Positions 29,545 to 41,144 of a stretch of 64,000 bases of DNA are shown here, piece by piece; position 1 is the stretch's first letter, and each line of letters starts with the position of its first letter. The stretch is from Corinectria fuckeliana. Taxonomy: Eukaryota > Ascomycota > Sordariomycetes > Hypocreales > Nectriaceae. The notes beneath the pieces are model-generated. The model had not been told where the DNA came from, ran no database searches, and worked only from the letters and a program-made list of their open reading frames with translations. The stretch covers positions 124,001 through 188,000 of the forward strand of contig WPDH01000045.1 of NCBI GenBank assembly GCA_019137255.1, read 5' to 3'. Made by a program: the position numbers and the translations under genes.

Positions 29545-32277
29545 TTAACCCCGGACAGCCGCACCCAGCGCTCCGCCCGTGAACTGCGTGCCGCCGGCCT
29601 GTCGCTGCGGGTTGCCACCGGTTCGAGGGCCTCCTCGCCCGCCACCACGGCCTCCACGCCCGCCACCCCGACCCCGACCGCCTTGTCGCTCAAAGGCGTT
29701 TGAGGTGCCCTGGGTTCGCTGCTCTAGCGTTCGCTCGTTGGTCTCGATGAGCGCGCTGGCCTTGTCTGACAGCGCCAGGGCAAGGGACTGAAGACGGCTG
29801 AGCTCCACTCCCTTGCGGAAGATGACGGTCGAGGTGACCTGGTCCAGGGAAGCCGCCAGCTCCTCGTGGCTGATCATCTTGCTGACAACGGCTGACACCT
29901 TGGTGGCATCGAGCTCAAACATGCCGCTGAGCGTCTCTACGGCAAGGGTGTCGTAGAAGGGGGCGTAGGTGAAGAGGTATGTTCGGAGACCCTCCTCCTG
30001 GATCTGTTTGGAGAGCATCGTCTTGATCTCCTCGGCGTTGGGCATGAGGTCCCAGATCTTGATGCTGTGGATGAAGGTGGTCGACTTCTTCCACTCGCCA
30101 GCCGCCAGGGCCTTGGAGGCCTGCATCACGTGGTCTCGAGTGTTCTCGGGGGGGCCGGTGAAGATTTGCCTCTCGTGGTACTCGAGCATGCGGCGGTAGG
30201 TCTTGCTAATGACACGCTTCTTGACGTCAGGCGAGGAGCCAGTCTGGGCCAGCAGGGGGATCTCCAGGAGCATGCTGCAGGTGAGGTACACACACTCGAG
30301 GAGCTCGAGGTTGATGTGCATGTGGAAGGGGAGTTGTCGCTGCTTCTCCAAACGCTCCTGCTCGGGAGAGACCTGGTTGTATCGCTGCATCATAACACCC
30401 TGAGCGAGAAGCTCCTTCTGGCGACCGCTGCCGCAGATCTCCTGAAGAGTGTTCTGCGCATCGTACACCAGGCCCATACGGAAGGCACAGAGGCCAACTT
30501 GGACCAACGTTCGGTTGTACAGGATCTGGCTCTGGACGTCGAAGTTGGGGATGTTCTCCTGGAGATGAGACATCAACATCATGTCACGGGCCCTGTAGTA
30601 CTCTCCGTGGAGAGCAAGGAAGTAGACCTGGCACAGCATAGCTCGGGCACGGATAATGCCTTCGCTGTTGCTGAAGAGGTAGTTGCAGAGAACGTTGACC
30701 AGGTTGCCGGCATCTTGAGCCTGGCTTCGGGGAGTGATGACCGACTCAACAGAGGCACCGGTAGAGTTCCAGCAGTTCTCCTCGAAAGTCTTGACGACCT
30801 GAGCAGGCTAGAGACAAGGTTAGTAAATTTGAGAGAAGACGAGCAGACGGTAGGATATTTACCTTGAAGTAGACGTGCTCCAGACGGCGCATGACGATTC
30901 GGTTCACGCTATCCTGAGAAGTCTCAAGGGACTCGTCTTTTCGGAGGTGCTCGTAGTAAAGGAGACCACGGAAGATGATGTTGTATAGAGAGCCCTCGTC
31001 TTGCAATCGCTCGATGTACTCTGAGGTGTGAGGGTCGATGCTCTGCAGGGAGCGGACGAGCTCGTCATCCAGTCGCTCGACGTACGAGACGATGCTACCG
31101 GCAACCTTGATGTACTTCTCACCATCCTGCAGCGTAGGAGGCTTCTCGTCATCATCCCACTCCTCGGCATGCTCAACAACGATAAAGTCCCGGTTCTCCT
31201 GGAGAACCTCGAGAAGGGCCGACAGCTCCCTCTCAGCAGACTTCCAGTGCTCAAGAGGCATGACGTTGCCGGTGCCAGCGCCGAGGTCAAATCGGGCAGA
31301 CACGATGGTGAGGAGAACCCGGATCTTTTGGTAAGGGGTGGTGGAAATCTCGTACAGCTTCTCCATCACCTTGATCTGCTCGGTGCGGTCCGTGTTCTTC
31401 TTTCCACGGGACTCTAGGATGGTGCGGAGGTGCTTGAAAATGCTCTCGGGGGTGTACTGGAGAGTCTTGCCGCCCTTTCCAACAGTGGCGAAGCCCTCGT
31501 CGTCAAACTCCTCGGCAGGAGCGGCCTCGACGTCGAATCTGGCAGTCTTCTTGGGCTTGGGAGCGGCCTGTACGGGCTCATCCTCAGATGACTCCATGTA
31601 GGCATCCTTGTCGGCTCGGTACGAGTCGATCTGGGTCTGGAACTCCTTGTTGGTCTTCTTGATCTTTTGTTTGACGGCGTTCAACGCTCGGGCCTGGGTG
31701 GCGTTCATCTTCTTGGGCGTGACCTTCTGCTTGGCGAGGGCCTCGTTCATGAAGTCCTCGAGCTCGGCCAGGATTCGGATGTAGGGCTTGGGGGACTTGC
31801 CGCTGGGCAGCTTGGCGACCTGGCGGTTAAGCTTGTCATATTCTGCATCTCCGTGTTAGTGTTTACTGCATCGATGATTTCGTCGCTTTGAAGTTGCGGC
31901 CTCGGAGTGTTATGAGGGTTCGTACCGGCTGAGATCAAAGTCCAGTCGCCGTTCTTCTGGCCGTTCTCAATCTGCTTGATGGTGGCCTCCAGCTCGTCGA
32001 TCCGCTTGTCCTTGGCACTCTTGACCTTGGCTCGGACTTCCTCGTCGCTGTCCTCGCTGTCTGACGACGCGTCCTTCAAGAACTTGTTGGCACCCACTCG
32101 CGCGTCATCGTCGTCGCTGGAGTCGCTGTCGCTGCCGTTTTCCTCAGAGTCATCGTCGGAGTCGCCCTGGGAGTTCTCCTGTGCCTCCTTCTCCTCCTCC
32201 TCCTCGGAGTAGAGCTCCTCCTCGTCGCTAGAGCTTTCGCTGGAGCTGTCGTCGCCGCCGCGGAAGAATCGAGACAT
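29545..32277 (-). CDS. NIP1: Translation initiation factor eIF3 subunit c
   Basis: Three exons (32277-31926, 31842-30863, 30807-29545) encode 864 residues, the normal fungal length for eIF3c/Nip1, a core subunit of the eIF3 complex on the 40S ribosome. The start MSRFFRGGDDSSSESSSDEE and the following acidic Ser/Asp/Glu region (about 1-100) are the family hallmark that contacts eIF5 and eIF1. The central helical repeats include KRIDELEATIKQIENGQKNG and PYIRILAELEDFMNEALAK. A PCI domain lies near the C-terminus (LRTYLFTYAPFYDTLAVETL, ..VSKMISHEELAASLD). The end is RGG-rich (GRGRGGGRGGRGGGRGG). Introns of 83 and 55 nt join in phase. It is divergent from ISA2. Confidence 0.95.
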
Positions 32278-32827
32278 GATGGGCGAGTTCGTGGACGCTG
32301 GGTCGTGTCCTGTGACGGTCAATCTCGCGGGTGCGTGCGCGGGGTTGTTTCGACACAAGGCAAAATTGAGGATTTTTGGTGGGAGGTGGGGCGTGCACCT
32401 TGGGGCTTTAGCGATAGGACGACTCACGAGTCAGAGGCCACAGCTGATAGCGATAAGCGGGTCGAACCGGGCAAGGGGGTTATATTACCTCAGCATCCAG
32501 GTTTTGCCCACAGCTCTTCTCCGGGGACGGCCCGTGAACGGAATGTCACGGCTCTTGCCCTCTCTGGTACCCTGCGAGCGACTTGTCAGCGGGATGGTAC
32601 CTCGGACTTCGGTTCCTTTGCTCGGACCCCGGTCCGATTCTTAAAAATCGCCTGCAGAAGAATTTCGAGATTCGACAAGCCAGTCAGTGACTCGGCCTTC
32701 TAGCATTTCTCAGCAGGCCGTCCTTTACCGCAGCCGCAACCACCACATCCACTATCGCCACCCACTGCATTCTCTAATCTCCCCCTCACTCTTCCCTCCT
32801 CCAGTATTTACTATTACATCCACAGTC
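32278..32827. promoter_or_regulatory. Divergent promoter region eIF3c / ISA2
   Basis: 550 bp between two start codons pointing apart. The ISA2 side ends in a CT-rich leader (32770-32827). No specific binding site could be named. Confidence 0.5.
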
Positions 32828-33607
32828 ATGGCCCGGATACGTTGCTCGAACGCGCCCTCCGCAGCACGGTCCTTCCTCCAGCTCGCGCATCGAAACTACG
32901 CCTCAACCGCCGCGCCGTCCTCCTCGCCCCTCGAGTTCCTCCTCCCACGATGCGCACCGCCCTTTAGCCAAAGCACCCAGATTGCCGCTGCCTCTTCGAA
33001 AGCCTATGCCCACGCACGGAACATCAACCTCCTACGTTCCAGAGAATTCACTATCCGGCTTCCCTCAAGGCGACACTTCTCTTCCTCTTCAGCTCGGGAA
33101 CACACTCGAAGCATCTTAAACGCCCAAAAGGACGAAGATGGAAACGAGATGATGCTAGAGATCACACCCCGCGCAGCCAAGGTACGACCTTCCGTGTAGC
33201 TTGTTTACCCTACGAATAGAATTGACAATAAGCAGCGTCTCTCCCAAATCATGGACAAAGACGCCAATCCCAACCTTGCTCTGCGCATCCAGGTCGAGAG
33301 CGGCGGCTGCCACGGCTTTCAGTACCTTATGAGCCTGATTACTTTACCGTCGAAGGATTCTCCCGAATGGTCCTCCGCCGTCAGCGAAGACGACACCATA
33401 TTCCAGTACCTCCCTGAAGACACCGACCCGGCCTCCGCATCCGAAGATGGGGCCAAGATCATCCTCGACGAACCGTCTCTCGACTTGCTCAAAGGAAGCA
33501 AGGTGGATTTTACAATGGAGTTGATCGGGTCCCAGTTCAAGATTGTGGACAACCCATTAGCTACTAGCAGTTGTGGGTGCGGCACCAGCTTCGACATTAA
33601 GACGTGA
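32828..33607 (+). CDS. ISA2: Mitochondrial iron-sulfur assembly protein Isa2
   Basis: Two exons (32828-33181, 33236-33607) encode 241 residues. The A-type carrier domain keeps the three conserved cysteines: Cys143 in GGCHGFQY, and Cys231 and Cys233 in SCGCGTSF. The GGCHGFQY form is that of Isa2 rather than Isa1. Isa1/Isa2 assemble 4Fe-4S clusters for aconitase-type and radical-SAM enzymes in mitochondria. The first about 90 residues are Arg/Ser/Ala-rich with RRHFSSSSAREHTRS, a probable targeting sequence. The acceptor could be read one codon earlier (adding Gln); both keep the frame. It is convergent with RPL7 after a 254-nt gap. Confidence 0.93.
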
Positions 33608-33861
33608 AATACCGGAGGCACATGTACATATGATAATTATTGCCCCTACTCCGGTGTCATTAAATTTGGGCCTTTTAGAGTGCATGCATTACGAGACAGT
33701 TGCATTCAAGACAAAGGCTTCACGGATAGTTTGGAAACTCGAGTGTCATTATCATGGTATCAATTTCCACAAGTCCCTGTCATGACATCGAACGCCGAGC
33801 AACCATGCAATATTTTAGTCCTAATGACCAACCCATAATCCCATTTTCGGAAACCCTTTTT

Positions 33862-35354
33862 TTAGTTCATCTGGCGGATGAGACCGTTGATGGCCTCCTC
33901 ACGGTTGCCAAGGTCACCACCCTCGATGAAGTGCTTGAACTTGCGAGGACGGAAGCCACCAGTGGGGTTGCTGAGCTTGAAGGGCCACAGGAAGTTGGCG
34001 GCCTGCTTGAAGTTGGGGCCGACGGTCAAGATCTCGTGGATGAGATCCTCCATGCAGACAATGCCGTACTTGCCGAGGTTGTCCTCAACGATGGCGTTGT
34101 CGGTGAGGGCAACACGCTGCTTGTTAACCTTGCCGTATCCACGCTTGTAGATGAGCTCCTTGATGGACTTAAGGTTGGGGTAACCGTAAGCGATCCAGGG
34201 CTCGACAACCTTGAGCATCTCAGTGGTGGCCTTGGTGACCTTGATGAAGACACCGTTGTTGATCTGGATAAGACGGAGAAGCTGGAGGATCTTGCGGGGC
34301 TTAGGGGGCATCTTGTTGATACTGGAAGAAAAGTCAGTTTGAGCTTGCTGAAATGTGTCGGGAGAATGGAAACATACCCCTTGATACGGACGACGAAGAT
34401 CAGCTTGGACTCGGCGGGGATGTAGGCGGAGTCCTCTTTCTTGGCAACGCGAGCCAGACGGATCTTCTCACGCTCGGCATCGCGGTACTCCTTGACGTAC
34501 TTCTCAGCACGCTGGAAGATGACACCACGCTTCTCCTTGTTGGCCTGGAAGACTGTTAGTTACTGTCTTCAAAGTATGCGTTGACATGAAGTAGTTTATC
34601 AGGCAAAGTGTCAGACCCGAAAGAAGGTTAATTAACAACAGCATTGACAATGTCTAGTCGTTAAGGTATGTTATGCATCATTGTGCCGGAGGGGGAGGAT
34701 GGGAAATACTCACGGCCTTCTTCTTCTGGACGGCGTCGGTGCGCTCAGCGCGGGCCTTCTCCTGAGACTTGCGCTTCTTGAGAAGGGTCTCAGGGACCAG
34801 GATCTGGTCGTTGGTAGGGACACTACAGTCAGATTAGTTCGCAGTCCGAATACCACAAGTGGTATGGAACAGAGCGCCGGGGAGAGAATTGTTGCAAATG
34901 CGACATTCTCTGCTTTGGCTAACTCGAGAGATGGATTTAATCGGTGAGACAGGAGACGCCGATAGAAAGCCTGTCGGGTGGTGTCTCCTTCGCTCATCCG
35001 ACAACACCCTGAACAAGTAAATGTCCAGGAAAACTCAGTCGGAGGTGGACTGCGAGAGGCATTCTCAGCCAATTGCAAGCACCTGGACGACAATGAATTT
35101 GAGAGAGAAGACCAAAGTCTTCATCTCCAACACCCCAGGCAACATCTCCCAAGAACACAGGCTATTGTTCCAAGCCTGGGCAATTGAGGGAGAAGCCCAA
35201 GAAAGATCGAGCTGGCAGGTCAACGATCTCGACGGGGCGAGACGGCGACTTATCCAGCGAGAGGACCACGACAAATCTGCAGCAGAACTCGAGACCGGGC
35301 ATCCGCCCATGTTTGTTGCACACTTGAAGGAGGAAGCACATACGTGACACCCAT
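33862..35354 (-). CDS. RPL7: 60S ribosomal protein L7 (uL30)
   Basis: Four exons (35354-35344, 34822-34714, 34544-34378, 34321-33862) encode 248 residues. The sequence runs from MGVTVPTNDQILVPETLLKK through the basic N-terminal extension (KKRKSQEKARAERTDAVQKK) to the uL30 core. The core has AESKLIFVVRIKGINKMPPK, LLRLIQINNGVFIKVTKA and EPWIAYGYPNLKSIKELIYK, and the gene ends in EGGDLGNREEAINGLIRQMN. The first exon has only 11 coding bases, followed by a 521-nt intron, a pattern usual for fungal ribosomal protein genes. The second intron is 169 nt and the third 56 nt. Yeast RPL7 genes host box C/D snoRNAs in introns, so these introns deserve a look. It is divergent from RPS14. Confidence 0.96.
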
Positions 35355-35702
35355 TTTGTCGGCGACGGCTGTTGTGAGGGTCGGTTAGTCAGTCGGTGAA
35401 GCTGGTGAGAGAGGAGAGAAGAGAAGGGAAAGGGAAGATCTTCTTTTTTTTTCACTCACAAGCTTGAGGGGGGGGGTTGGGTTGGCAGTGAGACCCGCTT
35501 TCGCAAAGAAAATTAGATAGGGCAGGGCTTTGTGGGCCGCCCACCAGAATTTGTTTTTGCGAACGGGTTTCTGCCGCACCCCACCGCTTTGCAGCCCACT
35601 CTCTCCGCCACCAAACTGGCGGCATCGCGGAAATCCATTTTGAGAACCTCATTCTCAACCCGCCAATCGACTCCGTAACCAGACGTCAGCCAATCCTCCA
35701 AA
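35355..35702. promoter_or_regulatory. Shared divergent promoter RPL7 / RPS14
   Basis: Only 348 bp separate the start codons of two ribosomal protein genes facing apart, so both probably use one regulatory region. It contains a purine-rich tract (35400-35440), a G run at 35466-35474 and a GTGGGCCGCCCAC near-palindrome around 35531-35543. None is a proven binding site. Confidence 0.7.
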
Positions 35703-36396
35703 ATGCCCCCCAAGAAGGTCGTCCGCGCTCCTCAGGAGAACATCTCCCTGGGCCCCTCCGTCCGCGATGGTATGCGCTGAACCCTCCCCCCCCAAAAAAA
35801 AACCTTGGTTGCGAGCACTTGGCGACGAAACAAATGAAAACTGACAAATTCGCAGGCGAGCTCGTCTTCGGCGTTGCCCGTATCTTCGCCTCCTTCAACG
35901 ACACCTTCGTCCACGTCACCGATCTCAGGTTCGTCAACCCGTGAATAGGGAAGAGCTGGTTCAGGCTCGCAGCAAAACATATCCGGTGGTTCATGGGGCT
36001 AACTTGGGTGATTCCAGTGGCCGTGAGACCATCTGCCGTGTTACCGGTGGAATGAAGGTCAAGGCCGATCGCGACGAGTCCTCCCCCTACGCTGCCATGT
36101 TGGCTGCCCAGGACGTCGCGACCCGCTGCAAGGAGCTTGGCATCAACGCTCTGCACATCAAGATCCGTGCCACTGGTGGTATGTTTCCGATTCTCATATC
36201 CCCCCCCCCCCAAATCTCGACCCGGAGGCTAATTCAACTTCTAGGTAACGGTACCAAGACCCCCGGCCCTGGTGCCCAGTCCGCTCTCCGTGCTCTTGCC
36301 CGTGCCGGCATGAAGATCGGCCGCATCGAGGACGTTACCCCTACTCCTTCCGACTCTACTCGCAGAAAGGGTGGTCGCCGTGGTCGTCGTCTCTAA
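35703..36396 (+). CDS. RPS14: 40S ribosomal protein S14 (uS11)
   Basis: Four exons (35703-35769, 35856-35928, 36018-36178, 36245-36396) join in phase to 150 residues. Features are the start MPPKKVVRAPQENISLGPSV, VARIFASFNDTFVHVTDLSG, ETICRVTGGMKVKADRDESS, CKELGINALHIKIRATGGNG, and the basic end SDSTRRKGGRRGRRL. This is the universal uS11 of the small-subunit platform; the C-terminal basic tail is essential in the family. The fungal length is 150-151. Small introns (86, 89 and 66 nt) contain C-runs and pyrimidine tracts. Confidence 0.97.
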
Positions 36397-36761
36397 GCTA
36401 CTCGCTTATTGGGTGGCCTGGAATGGACAGGAGTTCCGCTCTCTGGTTTCTGTGTGGCGTTGAGAATCACGAGGAGAACGGCTATTGCGCCTGGTCTCCC
36501 GTCTACTTTGCTTTGCCTAGTCCGTAATGGCTTAGGAAGCAGTAGACAGTTATGAATTCGCCCGAAGAAGGCCCATGAATCATACTCCTTGTCAGACCAG
36601 CTCTCCTATGTGAGAGACTACTTACTCGTGATCAACACTTAGATTTAGTTCTCGAACAATGAGTTATGAAGACCAACTTGACTGTAGCCCCGTCTTGTTA
36701 CTGATCTATGTCCCGCTATGCCAAGGGGATCCGAACTCCATGCCCCGATAACCCGTCAATG
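36397..36761. other. Convergent 3' spacer
   Basis: Holds the 3' ends of RPS14 and RAD26. No other signal seen. Confidence 0.5.
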
Positions 36762-39700
36762 TCAAAGTCCCCTGCCTCTATTGATGCCCGGTTTGAGCGT
36801 CCAAATCCCTCTGCCAGTTCCGCCAGTCTTGGACAGCACGGCAACCCTATCTAGGGCGGCCTTGAACTCGTCGCTCTGCTTCTTCCCTGGGCAGAACTGG
36901 TTGAAGTGGTCTACAAGCATCTTGCTGGGGACACGTCCTCCGTGCCGGTTGACAAAGACTTTAATCATGGCCACAAAGTCCTTGGCCTTCAAGTTGCGAT
37001 CCGCGCCCGGCGTGCCGGAACGAGAGCTGCTGCCGCTGCCGCCATCAAGGCCTTGACGGTCAGCGAGGTTGCTCATGATGCCTGCCGAACTCGGTCCTCC
37101 ACGACGACGGCTGGCTCCCGGACGACCCGCCTGTCCCACCTCGCCGGTCCAAGTGACGGTGCCGATGGGAACACGCCGAGCCTCAAGGCCTGCCTGTCGA
37201 AGATGTGCGGCTGCTTGCCGAGCGACTTGGTTAGCTTCGTGTCGAAGAATGCTAATGTCCGCCTTGGCCTTCTGTGGGCCGTTGACTATCTGTTCGTGAT
37301 CGTAGGCGCTGTTGACAGACTTGGCAAAGATTCCCTCCAGCATGCGTTTCTCGTCGTGGACGGACTTGTCCTCTTTGTACTCTTCCATTGCAGCAACCAA
37401 GTCCATCTGCTGAAGCTCCTTCCCTTCACTGTCTGTTGGGTTGCGGGCCAAGTTACCGATGGGCTCGAGAGTGTGTGCGTCGCCGTCCCCTTCCACGGCA
37501 GCATTGCCTAGGTCTACCTCAGCGCCCTTGAAGACGTCACTGCGTTGAGCCCCTGCCTCCCCGGCTGGGTTGAAACTGAAAAGATCGTACAGATCCGAAA
37601 GGTCGTAGGAACTCCGCTGCTTAGGGTCTTTCAACACCTTGTTCGTCATGAATTGCTTGAAGATTTGACGGTGATAGATTTTCTCCTCGATGGTGCCCTC
37701 TGTCATGAGTCGGTAGATCTTGACCGGTTTCTTTTGGCCCAGCCTCCATGCCCTTTCCCTTGCCTGGAGATCGGTCGACGGGTTCCAGTCAGGGTCAAAG
37801 ATGATGATCCGGTCCGCCCCCGTCAGGTTGGTTCCTAGACCACCTGTACGGGTAGTCATGAGGAAGACGTGGATGTCGGGGTCACCGTTAAACCTATCAA
37901 TCATGGTCTGTCTTTGATCCACTGGTGTGTCGCCATCCATCCGAAGATGAGAAATGCCGCATTCTCTCATACACTTCTGAATGATGTTAAGCATCTGCTT
38001 TCCTTGGGAGAACAGAAGGGCCTTGTGACCATTGGGGATCATGACCTTTTGCAGGAGGTCCTTTATGAGTTGCAGCTTAGCTGAAAGCTTGGGGTTACCA
38101 AAGTCATATCCGACTTTCTGGGCCAGGCTCTTGTCCAGCAGATCTGGGTGGTTACAGATTTTGCGTAGGATGTCAATACCGTACAGCGACTGCCGTCTCC
38201 GTGACAGGATGGCCGAGACTTCGTCTGACTTGACAAACGTCTCGTAAGCTGCCCGTTGCCCGTCAGTCAGCTTACAGAAGAGGACTTGTTCGGTCTTTTC
38301 GGGAAGATCGGCAGCAACGTCAACCTTCAGCCGCTGCAGGAGGTACTCGCTGATGGTTTCTTTCAGTGCCTCTGCGCACTTCTCCGCCGTCATGACTTGC
38401 AGGTTTGAGGCGTTGGCGTAACCGCCTTGTCGAATAGGAATCTCAAACTGGGCCCTAAAGTTGACCAAGGTTCCTAAGCGCATAGGGTAGATAAAGTCGA
38501 ACAAGGACCATAGCTCAGTGAGGTTGTTTTGGACGGGAGTTCCCGAGAGAATGACACGGTTCGGGGTGTTCAGTTCCTTGCAAGTGACCGTGATCTCGGC
38601 GTTCGGATTTCGGATCTTGTGGCCCTCATCCAGCACAGCATAGTCCCACCGAACGGGCAGCAGCTCCTCGGCGTATGTCTGAAGGCCAGTATACGTCGTG
38701 ACCAGAACGTGTCCGTTCTTGACAGCGCTGCCGACAATCCTCTTTGCAGCTTTCTGTGACTTGGTTGCGATCGGACGATAATGATCCAAGTCATAATCAT
38801 CTTCCGCCTTAGGGTTCATCATGCCGCTGCCCGAAGCATGCAAGATTGCGACCCGAAGCGGAGGCCACCAGCGATGAAACTCGCTCACCCACTGTCGGAG
38901 AAGGGTCGCAGGGGCGACCACGATGACCGGACGATGCAGCTTCTTGCTGTAGTGGAGTGCAGCGATGAATGCAATCAGTTGCACCGTCTTTCCCAGGCCC
39001 ATCTCATCGCCGACAATGCCTCCGACACTCTGCTTGTGCAACTCGGCAAGCCACTGAACGCCAGTCTTCTGGTACCCGAAAAGGGACGGATGGATGTCGC
39101 CGGGCAACTTCAAGCCATCGCCAAATTGGTGATCGGGGAAATCCGGCGCAGGTTTGAACCATTCGTCCTCTTCATCGTCGCTTGCTTCAGCCTCTGCAGA
39201 CGAATCGGTGTTCTGTCGGCGAGCTCGTCTCGCACGACTTCTTCGAGTCACCCAATCGTTCAGCCTTCTTTTGTAGCAGGCTTCATTCCCGTCATCGATC
39301 TTGCTGAGATCAATTGCCTCTTGATCCTCGGCCTTTGCTTTGGCCTTTGTCTTGCGGCGTTCGTCTCGAATAATATCATCCTCTGTTGTTTGCTGCCAAA
39401 CATCGTGGTCAGACTCAGAACCAGGTGTTCCCTCAGGCTGAAAGTCTGCGGAGGGGCTGCGGTCTTCTTCGATACGCCTTTTTTTCCTTGGTCGAAGAGA
39501 GAATTCGCTCTCAATTCGGTCAGTCTCTTGTTCTAGCTCTGGCTCTGGCTCTGACCTGTCTACCTCATCGGCAAAACCGGGTCGTCGAAGCAGCTGGTGA
39601 GACGTGGGCCCTTCGTCGCCTCCTAGTTGATCCACGGCAGCTTCTTCCTCGGCATCCAGGATAGCCTCCGCAAGGTCTCCTTCTATACCCGCAGGTCGGG

Positions 39701-40268
39701 GTCCGCCGACCTTGGAAAATGGCGTGATCTTTCCAGTCCGGATGAGATACTCGCGGTGGCCCTCACCAGGCAGTCTCTTCGACTTGGAATGTGAAGTATC
39801 CTCGACGGGGTTTTCTTGATGACGCCTGTTGACGCGCGCTTGAAAGTCCGAGATATCATTACTGACTTGTCCAATCTCGCCTTCCAACTTGGCGATTTCT
39901 TTCTGCGCATTTCGAGCCTGGTACGGGTTTCCGGAGACCTTCTCGTGCCGCCTTTCCTCCTTGTCCAGCTGAAGTTGAAGCCGGTGCTTGGTGGCCTGCA
40001 ATTTATCGATCCGGTTCTGGTCCTTCTTGTCCTCCGCCTCTACCAGCGCAGCGTTGGCCTGGATGGTGATGTCGCGTTCCAGGTCATTCTGGTCCCTGAC
40101 CGTTCCGGTCAACTTTCTCAGCGCATCTTCTTCATTCAAGCCCTCGGTATCAGGCGTAACCTGATGGCCATCCTGAATTGATCCCTCCTGTGTCGCAGCG
40201 ACCATCCTGCCTAGCAGTGCGGCACGGCTCTCCGCCTGCTGCTCCAGAGACGGCTCTTCTGCATTCAT
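36762..40268 (-). CDS. RAD26: Rad26/CSB, Snf2-family transcription-repair coupling ATPase
   Basis: Uninterrupted frame for 1168 residues. Rad26 (human CSB) is a Swi2/Snf2 translocase that acts on stalled RNA polymerase II and directs nucleotide excision repair to transcribed strands. Residues about 55-150 form a coiled coil. GEGHREYLIRTGKITPF at 168-184 matches the Leu-latch-like N-terminal motif of the family. The ATPase starts near 385 (PSLFGYQKTGVQWLAEL) with Walker A DEMGLGKT at 421-428, DEGH at 547-550, SGTPVQNNL, and the second lobe ending in DPDWNPSTDLQARERAWRLG. The C-terminus (about 1090-1168) contains VAMIKVFVNRHGGRVPSKML, which resembles the winged-helix-like end of CSB proteins. 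The first ATG (MNAEEPSLEQ) was chosen because the downstream sequence is open and conserved in style. Confidence 0.92.
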   Translation of the reverse strand: MNAEEPSLEQQAESRAALLGRMVAATQEGSIQDGHQVTPDTEGLNEEDALRKLTGTVRDQNDLERDITIQANAALVEAEDKKDQNRIDKLQATKHRLQLQLDKEERRHEKVSGNPYQARNAQKEIAKLEGEIGQVSNDISDFQARVNRRHQENPVEDTSHSKSKRLPGEGHREYLIRTGKITPFSKVGGPRPAGIEGDLAEAILDAEEEAAVDQLGGDEGPTSHQLLRRPGFADEVDRSEPEPELEQETDRIESEFSLRPRKKRRIEEDRSPSADFQPEGTPGSESDHDVWQQTTEDDIIRDERRKTKAKAKAEDQEAIDLSKIDDGNEACYKRRLNDWVTRRSRARRARRQNTDSSAEAEASDDEEDEWFKPAPDFPDHQFGDGLKLPGDIHPSLFGYQKTGVQWLAELHKQSVGGIVGDEMGLGKTVQLIAFIAALHYSKKLHRPVIVVAPATLLRQWVSEFHRWWPPLRVAILHASGSGMMNPKAEDDYDLDHYRPIATKSQKAAKRIVGSAVKNGHVLVTTYTGLQTYAEELLPVRWDYAVLDEGHKIRNPNAEITVTCKELNTPNRVILSGTPVQNNLTELWSLFDFIYPMRLGTLVNFRAQFEIPIRQGGYANASNLQVMTAEKCAEALKETISEYLLQRLKVDVAADLPEKTEQVLFCKLTDGQRAAYETFVKSDEVSAILSRRRQSLYGIDILRKICNHPDLLDKSLAQKVGYDFGNPKLSAKLQLIKDLLQKVMIPNGHKALLFSQGKQMLNIIQKCMRECGISHLRMDGDTPVDQRQTMIDRFNGDPDIHVFLMTTRTGGLGTNLTGADRIIIFDPDWNPSTDLQARERAWRLGQKKPVKIYRLMTEGTIEEKIYHRQIFKQFMTNKVLKDPKQRSSYDLSDLYDLFSFNPAGEAGAQRSDVFKGAEVDLGNAAVEGDGDAHTLEPIGNLARNPTDSEGKELQQMDLVAAMEEYKEDKSVHDEKRMLEGIFAKSVNSAYDHEQIVNGPQKAKADISILRHEANQVARQAAAHLRQAGLEARRVPIGTVTWTGEVGQAGRPGASRRRGGPSSAGIMSNLADRQGLDGGSGSSSRSGTPGADRNLKAKDFVAMIKVFVNRHGGRVPSKMLVDHFNQFCPGKKQSDEFKAALDRVAVLSKTGGTGRGIWTLKPGINRGRGL

Positions 40269-41144
40269 GGTGAATATCTGGAGCGATGCTTGGGTGCTTG
40301 GGTGCTCGGGCGTTTCGGTTGATGCGGGAAAACCAGTAGGATCCCAAAGACGGGTCCGGGATTACGTGAACCACAAGTATGTCCCGTCTTCAACCTCCTT
40401 CGTAAGATTGGAAGAAAACCCAGAAAAGGAGAACCCGATTTAGCTCCGTGCGCGTGACATCAGCTGCAAGAATAGAGATGGTGCGTGAACTACTGGCTTT
40501 AGCAAGGCGCCTTTTGGATCCCTCCTCTCTCGAGACACGAGTCACCGGCCTGAGATATGCGACATGCGCACAAAGAGCATCATAAGGCGCAGTTGTTCAC
40601 CCAGTCGACGTCTTTCAGGGATGCGCAAAGATGGGATGGAAGTTGTACCCTTTTTTTCGAGATGACGCACGGGAAGTTGTAGCAGCCTAGTATCACGGGC
40701 CGGCGACTGCAGTGGCGAAGAGGCACGTGCTCTGATTGGTGTGTGGAGGAGTTTTTAGGCATCCGAGAGGGCGGCAACGCCACAGAACGCCTGAGCGGAT
40801 AGACCCGCTGCAGTGGTTCAGAGTGGCCAGTGTCAAACACCACAGCCACACTTCAATATATCCTGGATCAACTTCGCTTCAACCTCAGTTTCGACGACAC
40901 GGCATTGGAGAACGGCTCATTTGGGACTTGGTCGATTTCCTCACTAATTACTCCATTTTTATTTTATTTTTAAAACATCACGCGATTTTAATCCGCCCCC
41001 TGTTTAGCCTCCACTGTTCTATCGTCAGATCCTGATTGTCCTCCCGCCGTATCCAATTCTTGAACTATTTCCCTCAACTTCGTCATAACGTCCAAGACAA
41101 CCTGTTTGAGAAAACACAGTGACTCACAACCGGCTGCGCCTGAC
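40269..41144. promoter_or_regulatory. Divergent promoter region RAD26 / reductase gene
   Basis: 876 bp between two divergent starts. No coding similarity and no named site. T-rich stretches lie at 40956-40980. Confidence 0.45.

Noticed and set aside
30067..30867. 266-codon plus-strand frame
   Set aside because: Antisense shadow of eIF3c with no family similarity.
38781..39536. 251-codon plus-strand frame
   Set aside because: Antisense shadow of RAD26.
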